NCBI RefSeq assembly: GCF_012641405.1
Contig: NZ_JABAII010000014.1
Location: 115,394 to 179,393 of the forward strand
Origin: Rhizobium sp. P40RR-XXII
GTDB lineage: Bacteria; Pseudomonadota; Alphaproteobacteria; Rhizobiales; Rhizobiaceae
Direction of reading: 5' to 3'
Length of the DNA stretch: 64,000 bases
Shown here in pieces: positions 52,227 to 60,500 of this stretch; position 1 is the stretch's first letter, and every line of letters starts with the position of its first letter. The notes beneath the pieces are model-generated. The model ran no database searches. It was given only the letters and a program-made list of their open reading frames with translations, and was not told where the DNA came from. The translations under genes and the position numbers were made by a program.

Positions 52227-52275
52227 CATGTCGCGCAAGGGTGGCGGCGTTTTGCGATAACGGCATGCGAAAAGC
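52224..52275. repeat. RIME-like palindrome variant (copy 3)
   Basis: GCATGTCGCGCAA … TTTTGCGATAACGGCATGC inverted repeat around GGGTGGCGGCG, a variant of the rhizobial intergenic palindrome. Immediately follows hemF. Confidence 0.6.
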
Positions 52276-52418
52276 GAGCGATGCGGAGCGCAACGGGCGC
52301 CCCGGAAGGATCGCGACACGCTTTGGATGTCCGACGCGAGTTGATCGGACAATGCCCTGAAATCGGCGGGAGGAGTGCCTAAGTGATCTAATGCTCGTTT
52401 CAATCGGAGGAGGTTGTA

Positions 52419-52697
52419 ATGGCGGCAGAGAAACAAGTCACCGAAGCTTCGAAGGAGCAGAAATTTTCACGCACGGTCGATAGTCCGGAATTCGTCATCC
52501 GGCTGGCCGAAGATATGCGGATCCGCAGCGGGTCCGACCTGCCACTATCCTGTTTCATCGAACAGGTGAGGATGCAGTTGGCAGGTAAATCCCCGAACGA
52601 TATCGCCCGCCTCGCGGCCGATCGTTGGGCAAGACAGACGCCGGTTACGAAGTATCAGTCGTCGGACTGCTTCAAATCCTGGGCAATGCCGGATTGA
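52419..52697 (+). CDS. Small hypothetical protein
   Basis: 92 aa, highly charged and soluble, no family recognised. Start ATG 52419 has a near-perfect ribosome site (GGAGGAGGTTGTA). Central part VIRLAEDMRIRSGSDLPLSCFIEQVRMQLAGKSPNDIARLAADRWA looks helical. Translation is likely; function unknown. Confidence 0.6.
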   Translation: MAAEKQVTEASKEQKFSRTVDSPEFVIRLAEDMRIRSGSDLPLSCFIEQVRMQLAGKSPNDIARLAADRWARQTPVTKYQSSDCFKSWAMPD

Positions 52698-52828
52698 AAT
52701 CCGGAAAACCGCCGCCGGCAAGCGGGTGGATTGCCGGACGGCAGAAACCTTTTTCCATCCCCCGCGTTTAGCCCTCACGCCCTTCGGTATGGAGGGATGT
52801 GGGACTATTGAAAGTTGAGGAGGAAGAT

Positions 52829-53014
52829 ATGCGACTGTTCGAATGTGGTACGCTCGTGCCCGGCTGCTCCTGGCATACCCGCGCCAAGGACGATGCCGAA
52901 GTGGTTCGCCGCGCCGTCGAGCACATGCGCGAAGCACATGGCGAAACAATCATCCGGGAAAACATGGTCGACAATATCAAGGCACGCATTCGCGACGAGG
53001 CCAACGCGGCCTGA
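52829..53014 (+). CDS. DUF1059 family protein
   Basis: 61 aa. Family pattern: MRLFECGTLVPGCSWHTRAKDDAEVVRRAVEH… with two cysteines (C6, C13) and conserved histidines (H16, H37, H42), possible metal ligands. GAGGAGGAAGAT immediately precedes ATG 52829. Function unknown. Small stand-alone gene. Confidence 0.82.
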   Translation: MRLFECGTLVPGCSWHTRAKDDAEVVRRAVEHMREAHGETIIRENMVDNIKARIRDEANAA

Positions 53015-53040
53015 TTAGAGGGCAGTAAGAGGCCCCGATA

Positions 53041-54297
53041 TCACGCTGCGGCCAATTCCTTCAGTCGGGCGAGAAGGCTCGCCCGGTTCATCTTGAAGTT
53101 TCCGTCGAGCCATTCCTGCTCGAGCTTGCCAAGAAGTTCGCCGATGCGCGGCCCCGCGGCGACGCCCGCGGCCAGCGCATCCGAACCGCTGAGCGGGAAT
53201 GCGGGCTTTTTCCATTTCGCCGCTCGCTCGAGCAATTTGCCCAGCCGCGCGGCACGTCCCATCTCCTCGAAATCGCTTTCCGCCTTGCTCCGGGCAGTCA
53301 CCAGCGCCAGCTTCAGGCGAACCGCGACGCCCGATGGGTCATGGCTATAAAGCAGTCGGTCGAAGGCCGCTTCCGAGATATCGTCCTTGACGACGGGCGC
53401 GTTCGCCCATGCCTGCAGATAGGCGCCTTCGGCTTTTGAAAGACGCAACCGCTCCGCCAGCTTGGCAAGTCTTGCGGCATCCGGCGGCACGATTGCGGCA
53501 AGCCGCAGCAGGGGCTCCGCCGGCCAGTCAAGCGCCTGCTCGGTAGCGACAAGCCCCGGAATGGCGTCGATACCCCATTTTTCGGTTTCCGGCAGCACTT
53601 CGGTCAATATGCCGATCTGGCGCATCCAGAGCAGCGCTCTGCCCGGATCCTGAGCCGCCAGCAGCTTCTTCATTTCCGACCAGACGCGCTCGGCGGAGAG
53701 CGTGGCAATTTTTGACCGTGCAGCCGCGCAGGCGCGCAACCCGTCCGCATCCGGACGACCGCTGCCGTAGTAAGCGAAGAAGCGGAAAAACCGCAGGATG
53801 CGCAAATGATCTTCAGCGATCCGCGTCGCCGCATCGCCGATGAAGCGAATGTTGCGGCGCTCCAGATCGGCCAACCCGCCGACGAGATCCACGACCTTGC
53901 CATCCGCGGACGCATAGAGCGCGTTGATGGTCAGGTCGCGCCGCTCGGCGTCCGCCTGCCAATCCTGACTGAAGGCAACGCGGGCGCGGCGCCCGTCCGT
54001 TTCAACGTCGCGCCGCAAGGTAGTGATTTCGAACGGTTTTCCGTCGATGACCAAGGTCACGGTGCCATGCGCGATGCCCGTCGGCACCGCCTTGATTCCC
54101 GCCTCCTCGGCTCTTTCGACGACAGCTTCCGGCAAGAGAGTGGTCGCTATGTCGATATCGGCGACCGGCAATCCCATGAGGCTGTTGCGCACAGCCCCGC
54201 CGACGACGCGGCCCTCGCCGCCATCGGCATCGAGCAGTGCCAGCACCCGCTGCAGCGCCTCATCGCGAAACCAGGCCTCATGGGCAACGGACGTCAT
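53041..54297 (-). CDS. cca: CCA tRNA nucleotidyltransferase
   Basis: 418 aa; adds CCA to tRNA 3' ends (or extends only the poly(A)-polymerase-like head). Catalytic head: GGAVRNSLMG and VADIDIATT (DxD metal ligands), then RRDLTINALYASADGKVVDLVGG and the RIAEDHLRILRFFRFFAYYG motif. The start overlaps the Nudix stop by 4 bp. Third gene of the DUF1285–Nudix–cca operon. The HD domain of longer enzymes is absent. Confidence 0.93.
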   Translation of the reverse strand: MTSVAHEAWFRDEALQRVLALLDADGGEGRVVGGAVRNSLMGLPVADIDIATTLLPEAVVERAEEAGIKAVPTGIAHGTVTLVIDGKPFEITTLRRDVETDGRRARVAFSQDWQADAERRDLTINALYASADGKVVDLVGGLADLERRNIRFIGDAATRIAEDHLRILRFFRFFAYYGSGRPDADGLRACAAARSKIATLSAERVWSEMKKLLAAQDPGRALLWMRQIGILTEVLPETEKWGIDAIPGLVATEQALDWPAEPLLRLAAIVPPDAARLAKLAERLRLSKAEGAYLQAWANAPVVKDDISEAAFDRLLYSHDPSGVAVRLKLALVTARSKAESDFEEMGRAARLGKLLERAAKWKKPAFPLSGSDALAAGVAAGPRIGELLGKLEQEWLDGNFKMNRASLLARLKELAAA

Positions 54298-54929
54298 GTA
54301 TAGAGCCTTTCATAAAGCGTGCGGACGATACCCGCGGTAATGCCCCATATCATGCGCTGACCGTAAGGCATGCGGTAGAAATGGCGTTCGCTCCCCTGCA
54401 AGAGCATCGTGTCTGTGACATGGTGGCTGGGATCCATGAGGAAGGAGAGCGGCACCTCGAAGGCATCCTCCACCTCTGTCGGATTGAGAGCCAGATCGAA
54501 GCCCGGCTTCACGACGGCCAGAATGGGCGTAATGCGAAAACCGGTCGCGGCCAGATAATGCGGCAGCCGCCCGACAGGCTCGATGAAGATATCGGCCAAT
54601 CCGATCTCCTCGCCCGCCTCGCGCATGGCAGCCATTTCCGGCGAGGCGTCTTCCGGATCGATAGCGCCGCCCGGAAAGGCGATCTGGCCGGAATGCTTGC
54701 GCAGGGTGGATGTCCTCAGCGTGAAGATGACCTTGGCATCGTCGCCGCTGTCGACGACCGGTATAAGTACAGCGGCATCCTTCAGCTTCAGGTCCGCGAC
54801 CTGCGCTATCGTCTCCGGATTGAGGAGATGATCGCCGTGATCGCGCCAGGCGAGGTCGATCGGACCGCCGCTCTGATTGAGGGCGCGACGCCGGAATTCA
54901 TCCGCGGAATAAAGAGGGAATTCACTCAT
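54294..54929 (-). CDS. Nudix CoA pyrophosphatase (NudL-like)
   Basis: 211 aa. Nudix box from GGAIDPED through AAMREAGEEIGL (REAGEEIG core) is intact, with the CoA-group approach HSGQIAFPGGAIDPED. Hydrolyses CoA-like or nucleoside-diphosphate derivatives. Overlaps both neighbours by 4 bp (start/stop), so DUF1285–Nudix–cca are translationally coupled. Confidence 0.88.
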   Translation of the reverse strand: MSEFPLYSADEFRRRALNQSGGPIDLAWRDHGDHLLNPETIAQVADLKLKDAAVLIPVVDSGDDAKVIFTLRTSTLRKHSGQIAFPGGAIDPEDASPEMAAMREAGEEIGLADIFIEPVGRLPHYLAATGFRITPILAVVKPGFDLALNPTEVEDAFEVPLSFLMDPSHHVTDTMLLQGSERHFYRMPYGQRMIWGITAGIVRTLYERLYT

Positions 54930-55549
54930 CGAGTCAGTGCATCCAGTTCGGCGACCGGCATGACGGGGAAGATCGTGCCCCCGGAGCGCACGCAGAACAT
55001 CTCGCGCCCGGCGATTTCAACGGGTTCGCCGAGCTCGACGAGATCGTACATGACGGCGCGCGTCACCAGAGCCTCCAGGCGCCCCCGGACATGCAGGTAG
55101 GGCTTCAGCTCGTCGTTCTCACCGCGGATGACGAAGCGGATCGGATGGTCCCTGCCCGCCTCGACGACATCGCCGACATTCGTGCGGAATGTCAGCACGC
55201 GCTTGCCGTCGCGCTCCGTCACGCTCATCTCGACGGCGACGAACGGTGCATCGACGACGCGAATGCCGACCTTTTCCACAGGGGTCACAAGATAAGTCTT
55301 TTCGTCGGCATCCTTACGCAGGACGGTGGAAAACAGCCGCACCAGCGGCGCGCGGCCGATCGGCGTGCCTAGATAGAACCAGGTGCCGTCGGCCCTGATT
55401 TCCATGTCGATATCGCCGCAAAAGGGCGGATCCCAGCGTTCGACGGGCGGCAGACCCTTCTTGCGGCCGCCGCTATCGCCGGCGGCGCGCGAAATCAGCG
55501 CCGCGAGGCTCGCTGCATCGCCCGTTGCCTTGATTTCCTCGGTTGCCAT
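54926..55549 (-). CDS. DUF1285 domain protein
   Basis: 207 aa. Hallmark PPVERWDPPFCGDIDMEIRADGTWFYLGTPIGR and VTPVEKVGIRVVDAPFVAVEM. Solved DUF1285 structures show two small beta domains without a known reaction. First gene of the coupled operon; the promoter lies in the 167-bp gap to moxR, which is divergent. Confidence 0.9.
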   Translation of the reverse strand: MATEEIKATGDAASLAALISRAAGDSGGRKKGLPPVERWDPPFCGDIDMEIRADGTWFYLGTPIGRAPLVRLFSTVLRKDADEKTYLVTPVEKVGIRVVDAPFVAVEMSVTERDGKRVLTFRTNVGDVVEAGRDHPIRFVIRGENDELKPYLHVRGRLEALVTRAVMYDLVELGEPVEIAGREMFCVRSGGTIFPVMPVAELDALTR

Positions 55550-55716
55550 TCTTCTGTCCCGGTTGGTCGTTAGTCACGAATATGACAGTTCTCACGAGAT
55601 AGTCATTTGAAACGTGCTTGTCAGCCGTCTCGGTGGCGATAAGTTGTATTGATTATGAGGCAAATGTGTAACGTCTGCGAATCACGCGCACCGTTTTTCT
55701 GCCATTGGAGACGCAA

Positions 55717-56730
55717 ATGGGCATGATCAAATCGACCGAAACGAGCCTCGACGAGCAGGCCATCATCGCTTCAGCCGAAAAGGCGCTTGGCGATATTGCC
55801 GCCGTCCGCCAGGAGGTGTCGAAGGTCATTTTCGGCCAGGAAAGCGTCGTGGAGAACACGCTTCTGGCAGTGCTCGCCGGCGGTCACGCACTGCTGGTCG
55901 GCGTGCCCGGCCTTGCAAAGACCAAGCTCGTGACCACGCTCGGCGCGGTCCTTGGCCTTGCCTCCAACCGCGTGCAGTTCACGCCGGACCTAATGCCGTC
56001 GGATATCCTCGGCTCCGAAGTGATGGACCAGGACGAGAGCGGCCGCCGCTCCTTCCGCTTCGTCAAGGGTCCGGTCTTCGCGCAATTGCTGATGGCCGAC
56101 GAAATCAACCGCGCCTCGCCGCGCACGCAGTCGGCCCTGCTGCAGTCCATGCAGGAATACCACGTCACCATCGCCGGCCAGCGTTATGACCTGCCCGCTC
56201 CCTTCCACGTTCTCGCAACGCAGAACCCGCTTGAACAGGAAGGCACCTATCCGCTGCCAGAAGCCCAGCTCGACCGCTTCCTGCTGCAGGTCGATGTCGA
56301 TTATCCCGAGCTCGCCGACGAGCGCCGCATCCTGCTGGAAACCACCGGTCTCAGCGAAGCGACGCCGCAGGCGGTTATCGATGCCGAGCGCCTGCTGGAA
56401 ATCCAGCAGCTGATCCGGCAGATGCCGGTCGGTGAAGGCGTGGTCGATGCTATCCTGTCGCTGGTGCGTTCCGCCCGTCCGGGCCAGGGCAATGCCTCGA
56501 CGGACAAGCATGTCGCCTGGGGCCCCGGCCCCCGCGCCGGCCAGGCCATGATGTTGTGCGCCCGCGCCCGCGCGCTTTATGAAGGCCGGCTCGCGCCGTC
56601 GATCGACGACGTGCATGCGCTGGCCGAGCCGGTGCTGGAACATCGCATGGCGCTGACCTTCGCGGCCCGCGCCGAAGGCATGTCCGTGCGCGATGTCATC
56701 GCAGGACTGGTAAAACAGTCGAGACCATGA
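55717..56730 (+). CDS. MoxR-type AAA+ ATPase
   Basis: 337 aa AAA+ chaperone-like ATPase. Walker A GVPGLAKTK, Walker B LLMADEINRASPRTQSALLQ (DEIN with sensor), pre-sensor NPLEQEGTYPLPEAQLDRF and a C-terminal lid ending VIAGLVKQSRP. MoxR proteins remodel VWA-domain partners and insert metals or cofactors; the following three genes encode the expected VWA partners. ATG 55717 is chosen over TTG 55705 (GGAG 7 nt upstream). Confidence 0.92.
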   Translation: MGMIKSTETSLDEQAIIASAEKALGDIAAVRQEVSKVIFGQESVVENTLLAVLAGGHALLVGVPGLAKTKLVTTLGAVLGLASNRVQFTPDLMPSDILGSEVMDQDESGRRSFRFVKGPVFAQLLMADEINRASPRTQSALLQSMQEYHVTIAGQRYDLPAPFHVLATQNPLEQEGTYPLPEAQLDRFLLQVDVDYPELADERRILLETTGLSEATPQAVIDAERLLEIQQLIRQMPVGEGVVDAILSLVRSARPGQGNASTDKHVAWGPGPRAGQAMMLCARARALYEGRLAPSIDDVHALAEPVLEHRMALTFAARAEGMSVRDVIAGLVKQSRP

Positions 56731-56756
56731 GCCGGATGTCGAGGAGAGTATAGCGC

Positions 56757-57677
56757 GTGGCATCCATCGGACAGATCGTCAGACCGACCTCAGGCAACGA
56801 TGCCCTCTCCCGAGCCCGTAGTCGCGCCGCACTCGTGCCGGACTGCCTTGTCGAAGCCAAGCGCATCGCCAATACCGTGATCGCGGGATGGCACGGCCGG
56901 CGCAAGCGCGGCATCGGCGAGAATTTCTGGCAATTCCGCCCCTATACTGAAGGCGAAAGCCTGTCGCGCATCGACTGGCGGCGCTCGGCCCGCGACGATC
57001 ATACCTATATCCGCGATCATGAATGGGAAGCCGCGCACACGATCTGGCTCTGGGCCGATCTGTCGCCGTCGATGATGTATAAATCGACCTATGGGCACGC
57101 CTCCAAGGAGAGCCGCGCGCTCGTCCTGATGCTGGCGCTGGCGGAGATTCTCTCCCGCTCCGGCGAACGCATCGGCTGCCCCGGCATCATGGAGCCGGTG
57201 TCGACCCGCAATGCCGCCGAACGGCTGGCGGCAGCCCTGATGCACACGCCGCTCGAAGGTGGCCTGCCGCAGACGGCGATGATCCGCGGTTGGAGCGATA
57301 TCGTGCTGATCGGCGATTTTCTCGATGATGCCGATAGCGTCATGGGCAGGATCGGGCCGCTGGCGCGCCGGGGCTTGCGCGGTCACGTGATCGAGGTGGC
57401 CGATCCGGCCGAAGAGCTCTTTCCCTATAGCGGACGCACCGAGTTTAGCGATCCCGAAACAGGTTCGAAGCTGATTGCCGGCCGCGCGGAAAACCTGCGC
57501 GACGACTATCGACGCGCCTATCTCGCCCGCCGCGAAAATCTCGGCCAGTCGCTGCGCCATCTTGGTTGGACCTTCGTCAGCCATTGCACCGACCGGCTGG
57601 CTTCGGAAGCGCTGGTCCCCGTGCATATGTATCTTTCCGGCATGCCCGCAAAGGCAGCCCCGGGAGGGCAGCCATGA
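56757..57677 (+). CDS. DUF58 domain protein (degenerate VWA)
   Basis: 306 aa. DUF58 hallmark FWQFRPYTEGESLSRIDWRRSAR and a VWA-like DLSPSMMYK, with TM-free cytoplasmic/periplasmic fold. The start is GTG 56757. Overlaps the next start by 4 bp. Partner of MoxR by gene context in nearly all alphaproteobacteria. Confidence 0.88.
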   Translation: MASIGQIVRPTSGNDALSRARSRAALVPDCLVEAKRIANTVIAGWHGRRKRGIGENFWQFRPYTEGESLSRIDWRRSARDDHTYIRDHEWEAAHTIWLWADLSPSMMYKSTYGHASKESRALVLMLALAEILSRSGERIGCPGIMEPVSTRNAAERLAAALMHTPLEGGLPQTAMIRGWSDIVLIGDFLDDADSVMGRIGPLARRGLRGHVIEVADPAEELFPYSGRTEFSDPETGSKLIAGRAENLRDDYRRAYLARRENLGQSLRHLGWTFVSHCTDRLASEALVPVHMYLSGMPAKAAPGGQP

Positions 57678-60499
57678 CCGGTCTCTCCTTCGCATTCGCC
57701 TCTCCCGCCATCCTCGCAGCCCTTATCCTGCTCCCGGCGATCTGGTGGCTGCTGCGCCTGACGCCGCCGCAACCGCGAACCGAAGTCTTCCCGCCGCTGC
57801 GTATTCTGGCGAGCATCCTCAAGCGCGAGGAAACGCCGGCGCGCAGCCCTTGGTGGCTGACGCTGCTGCGCATGCTGCTGGCCGCCCTCGTCATCCTTGC
57901 GATCGCCAACCCGATGTTCAATCCGCGCACCAATACGCTCTCGAGCGGCGGCCCGCTGGTATTGATGATCGACAATAGCTGGGCGAGCGTCTCGGATTGG
58001 GAGCGCCGTGTCCGGACGGCCGATGCGCTGATCGACGATGCCGATGCCAAGAGCATTCCCGTCTCGATCGCCTTCACCGCCGAGCAAGGCAACGATGCGA
58101 CACCGGGTGCTGCGACATCGGCGCGCGACAAGCTGCATGCGATGAACCCGCGGCCGCTGGTGCCGGATCGCGAGCGTACTGCGAATGCCGTGAAGGCCGC
58201 GCTCAACGGCAGCAAGCCCGGCACGATCGCCTTCATTTCCGATGGCGTCGAGAGCAGGGACAAGGACGACATCGTCAGCCGGCTCGCCGCGCTGCAGCCA
58301 AGCGAGCTGCGGCTGATCGAAGGCGATGGTCAAAACATCATCGCAATCACCGGCGCGACCAATACCGCCAACAACATGACCGTCACCGCAACGCGGCTGA
58401 ACGGCACCGGCCCGATGCGCCTTGGGCTGACCGCGCAGGACAACCAGGGACGGCCGATCGCTGCCGGTTCGCTTGATTTCGCCGGCAGCCAGACCGTCGC
58501 CACCGGCTCCATTGCCGCTCCTTTCGAGATGCGCAATGATTTCGCCCGCATAAGCCTCGATCGGCAGGCGAGCGCGGGCAGTGTCTATCTTCTGGACGAC
58601 GGTTTCCGGCGCCGGCGCGTGGCGCTTCTCTCCGGCCAGGCTGCCGACGAATTCCAGCCGATCCTGTCACCGCTCTACTATATTCAGCGCGCCCTCCAGC
58701 CCTACGCCGACCTGACTCAGCCCAATAGCGCCGACCTGGCAAAATCGATCCCGGAATTGCTTGCCGGCAATCCCTCGGTCATCATCATGGCCGATGTCGG
58801 CCGCCTGCCGCAGGAAACCTATGCGCCGCTGCAGAAGTGGATCCAGAATGGCGGCACGCTCGTCCGCTTTGCCGGCCCGCGCCTTGCCGCGGCACCCGCA
58901 GATGATCCCCTCGTTCCCGTGACACTGCGGCTGGGGGAGCGCACATTCGGCGGCGCCCTTTCCTGGGCCGAGCCGCAGCCGCTTGCCGATTTCCCGTCCT
59001 TCGGCCCCTTTGCCGGCATGCCGAAACCCAAGAACGTCCTGATCAAGCGGCAGGTTCTGGCCGAGCCGACGCCGGATCTCGCCGAGCGCACCTGGGCAAG
59101 CCTTGCCGATGGCACGCCGCTGGTGACCGAAAAGCAGATGCAGGCCGGCCGCATCGTTCTCTTCCACGTCAGCGCCGAACCGCAATGGTCCGACCTGCCG
59201 ATCTCAGGCGATTTCGTCGAAATGCTGCGCCGGATCGTGCAGCTGTCCCATGCCGGCGGCGTCACCCCGGCGGAAGGGGCCGCAGCCAAGGAGAGCGAAG
59301 CTATGTCGCCTTACCGGCTTCTGACCGCAAAGGGCGTGTTGACCAGCGAAATCGGCAGCGCCCGCCCGCTGGAGCCGAACAGCAAGGGAGCGTCGATCGC
59401 AAGTTTCGACAATCCGCCCGGCCTCTACGGCTCCGAAGAAGGCTTTGTCGCACTGAACACGCTGCCCAGCGGCACGCAACTGAAACCGCTGGATGCATCG
59501 GCGGCCGGCTCGGTCGCGCGGGAAGGCCTTATCGGGGGAGAAGCCTGGTCGGCAAAGCCGATCCTCTTCACGCTCGCCTTCCTCGTTCTTCTCGCCGACA
59601 GCATCATCGTATTGTTCATGAATGGCGCCTTCACACGCCTCGGCAGATCGGCAAAGACGATCGCTGGAGGTGCGGCGATGCTGCTGCTGGCGGCCTCGCT
59701 TGCCATCTTCCTGCATCCGGCAATCGCATTGGCCGACGATGCAAAACCCGGCGACGACACCATTTTTTCGCGGCTGGACAAGACGCATCTTGCTTATGTC
59801 GTGACGGGCGAGACGGAAGTCGATCATATCTCGGAGCGCGGGCTTGCCGGCCTCTCCGACTACCTCACCTATCGCACGACGCTCGAGCCCAGTCCTCCGG
59901 TCGGGTTGGACCTGACCAAGGACGAACTGGCCTTTTATCCCCTTATCTACTGGCCGGTTTCAGCGACCGCACCGATGCCATCCAACGACGCCATCAACCG
60001 CATCGATGCCTATATGCGCAACGGCGGCACAGTGCTGTTCGATACCCGTGACGCCATCGACACGATGGGCGATACCTCGACACCCAGCCCGAACGGCCAG
60101 CGGTTGCAGCAGATCCTCGCCAATCTCGATATTCCGCCCTTGGAGCCGGTGCCTGCCGGGCATGTGCTGACCAAATCCTTCTATTTGCTGTCAAGCTTCC
60201 CCGGCCGCTATGCCGATAGTCCGCTCTGGGTGGAAGCGCGGCAGGATATGCGCCGCGACGCAAATGCGGTCGCAACCTCAGACGGCGTGACGCCGATCAT
60301 CATAACGGGCAACGATCTTGCCGGCGCTTGGGCCGTCGATGAAAACGGTTCGCCGCTGCTGCCGACCGTGCCGCCGGACGAAACTCAACGCGAATACGCC
60401 TACCGCACCGGCGTCAACATCATGATGTACATGCTTACCGGGAACTATAAATCCGATCAGGTCCACGTTCCGGACATCCTGCAGCGCTTGGGGCAATAA
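57674..60499 (+). CDS. Membrane VWA + DUF4159 protein
   Basis: 941 aa. N-terminal BatA-type pair of helices (residues 5–23, 60–80), then a VWA-like domain with MIDNSWASVS (MIDAS DxSx[SA]) and FISDGVESRDK. A long beta-rich middle, two helices near 630–700, and a C-terminal DUF4159 domain (about 705–935, HLAYVVTGETEVDHISERGL … GGTVLFDTRDA) of class-I-GATase-like fold. It starts by overlapping DUF58 and is directly followed by the last gene. Envelope complex with MoxR is inferred. Confidence 0.88.
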   Translation: MTGLSFAFASPAILAALILLPAIWWLLRLTPPQPRTEVFPPLRILASILKREETPARSPWWLTLLRMLLAALVILAIANPMFNPRTNTLSSGGPLVLMIDNSWASVSDWERRVRTADALIDDADAKSIPVSIAFTAEQGNDATPGAATSARDKLHAMNPRPLVPDRERTANAVKAALNGSKPGTIAFISDGVESRDKDDIVSRLAALQPSELRLIEGDGQNIIAITGATNTANNMTVTATRLNGTGPMRLGLTAQDNQGRPIAAGSLDFAGSQTVATGSIAAPFEMRNDFARISLDRQASAGSVYLLDDGFRRRRVALLSGQAADEFQPILSPLYYIQRALQPYADLTQPNSADLAKSIPELLAGNPSVIIMADVGRLPQETYAPLQKWIQNGGTLVRFAGPRLAAAPADDPLVPVTLRLGERTFGGALSWAEPQPLADFPSFGPFAGMPKPKNVLIKRQVLAEPTPDLAERTWASLADGTPLVTEKQMQAGRIVLFHVSAEPQWSDLPISGDFVEMLRRIVQLSHAGGVTPAEGAAAKESEAMSPYRLLTAKGVLTSEIGSARPLEPNSKGASIASFDNPPGLYGSEEGFVALNTLPSGTQLKPLDASAAGSVAREGLIGGEAWSAKPILFTLAFLVLLADSIIVLFMNGAFTRLGRSAKTIAGGAAMLLLAASLAIFLHPAIALADDAKPGDDTIFSRLDKTHLAYVVTGETEVDHISERGLAGLSDYLTYRTTLEPSPPVGLDLTKDELAFYPLIYWPVSATAPMPSNDAINRIDAYMRNGGTVLFDTRDAIDTMGDTSTPSPNGQRLQQILANLDIPPLEPVPAGHVLTKSFYLLSSFPGRYADSPLWVEARQDMRRDANAVATSDGVTPIIITGNDLAGAWAVDENGSPLLPTVPPDETQREYAYRTGVNIMMYMLTGNYKSDQVHVPDILQRLGQ

Positions 60500-60500
60500 T

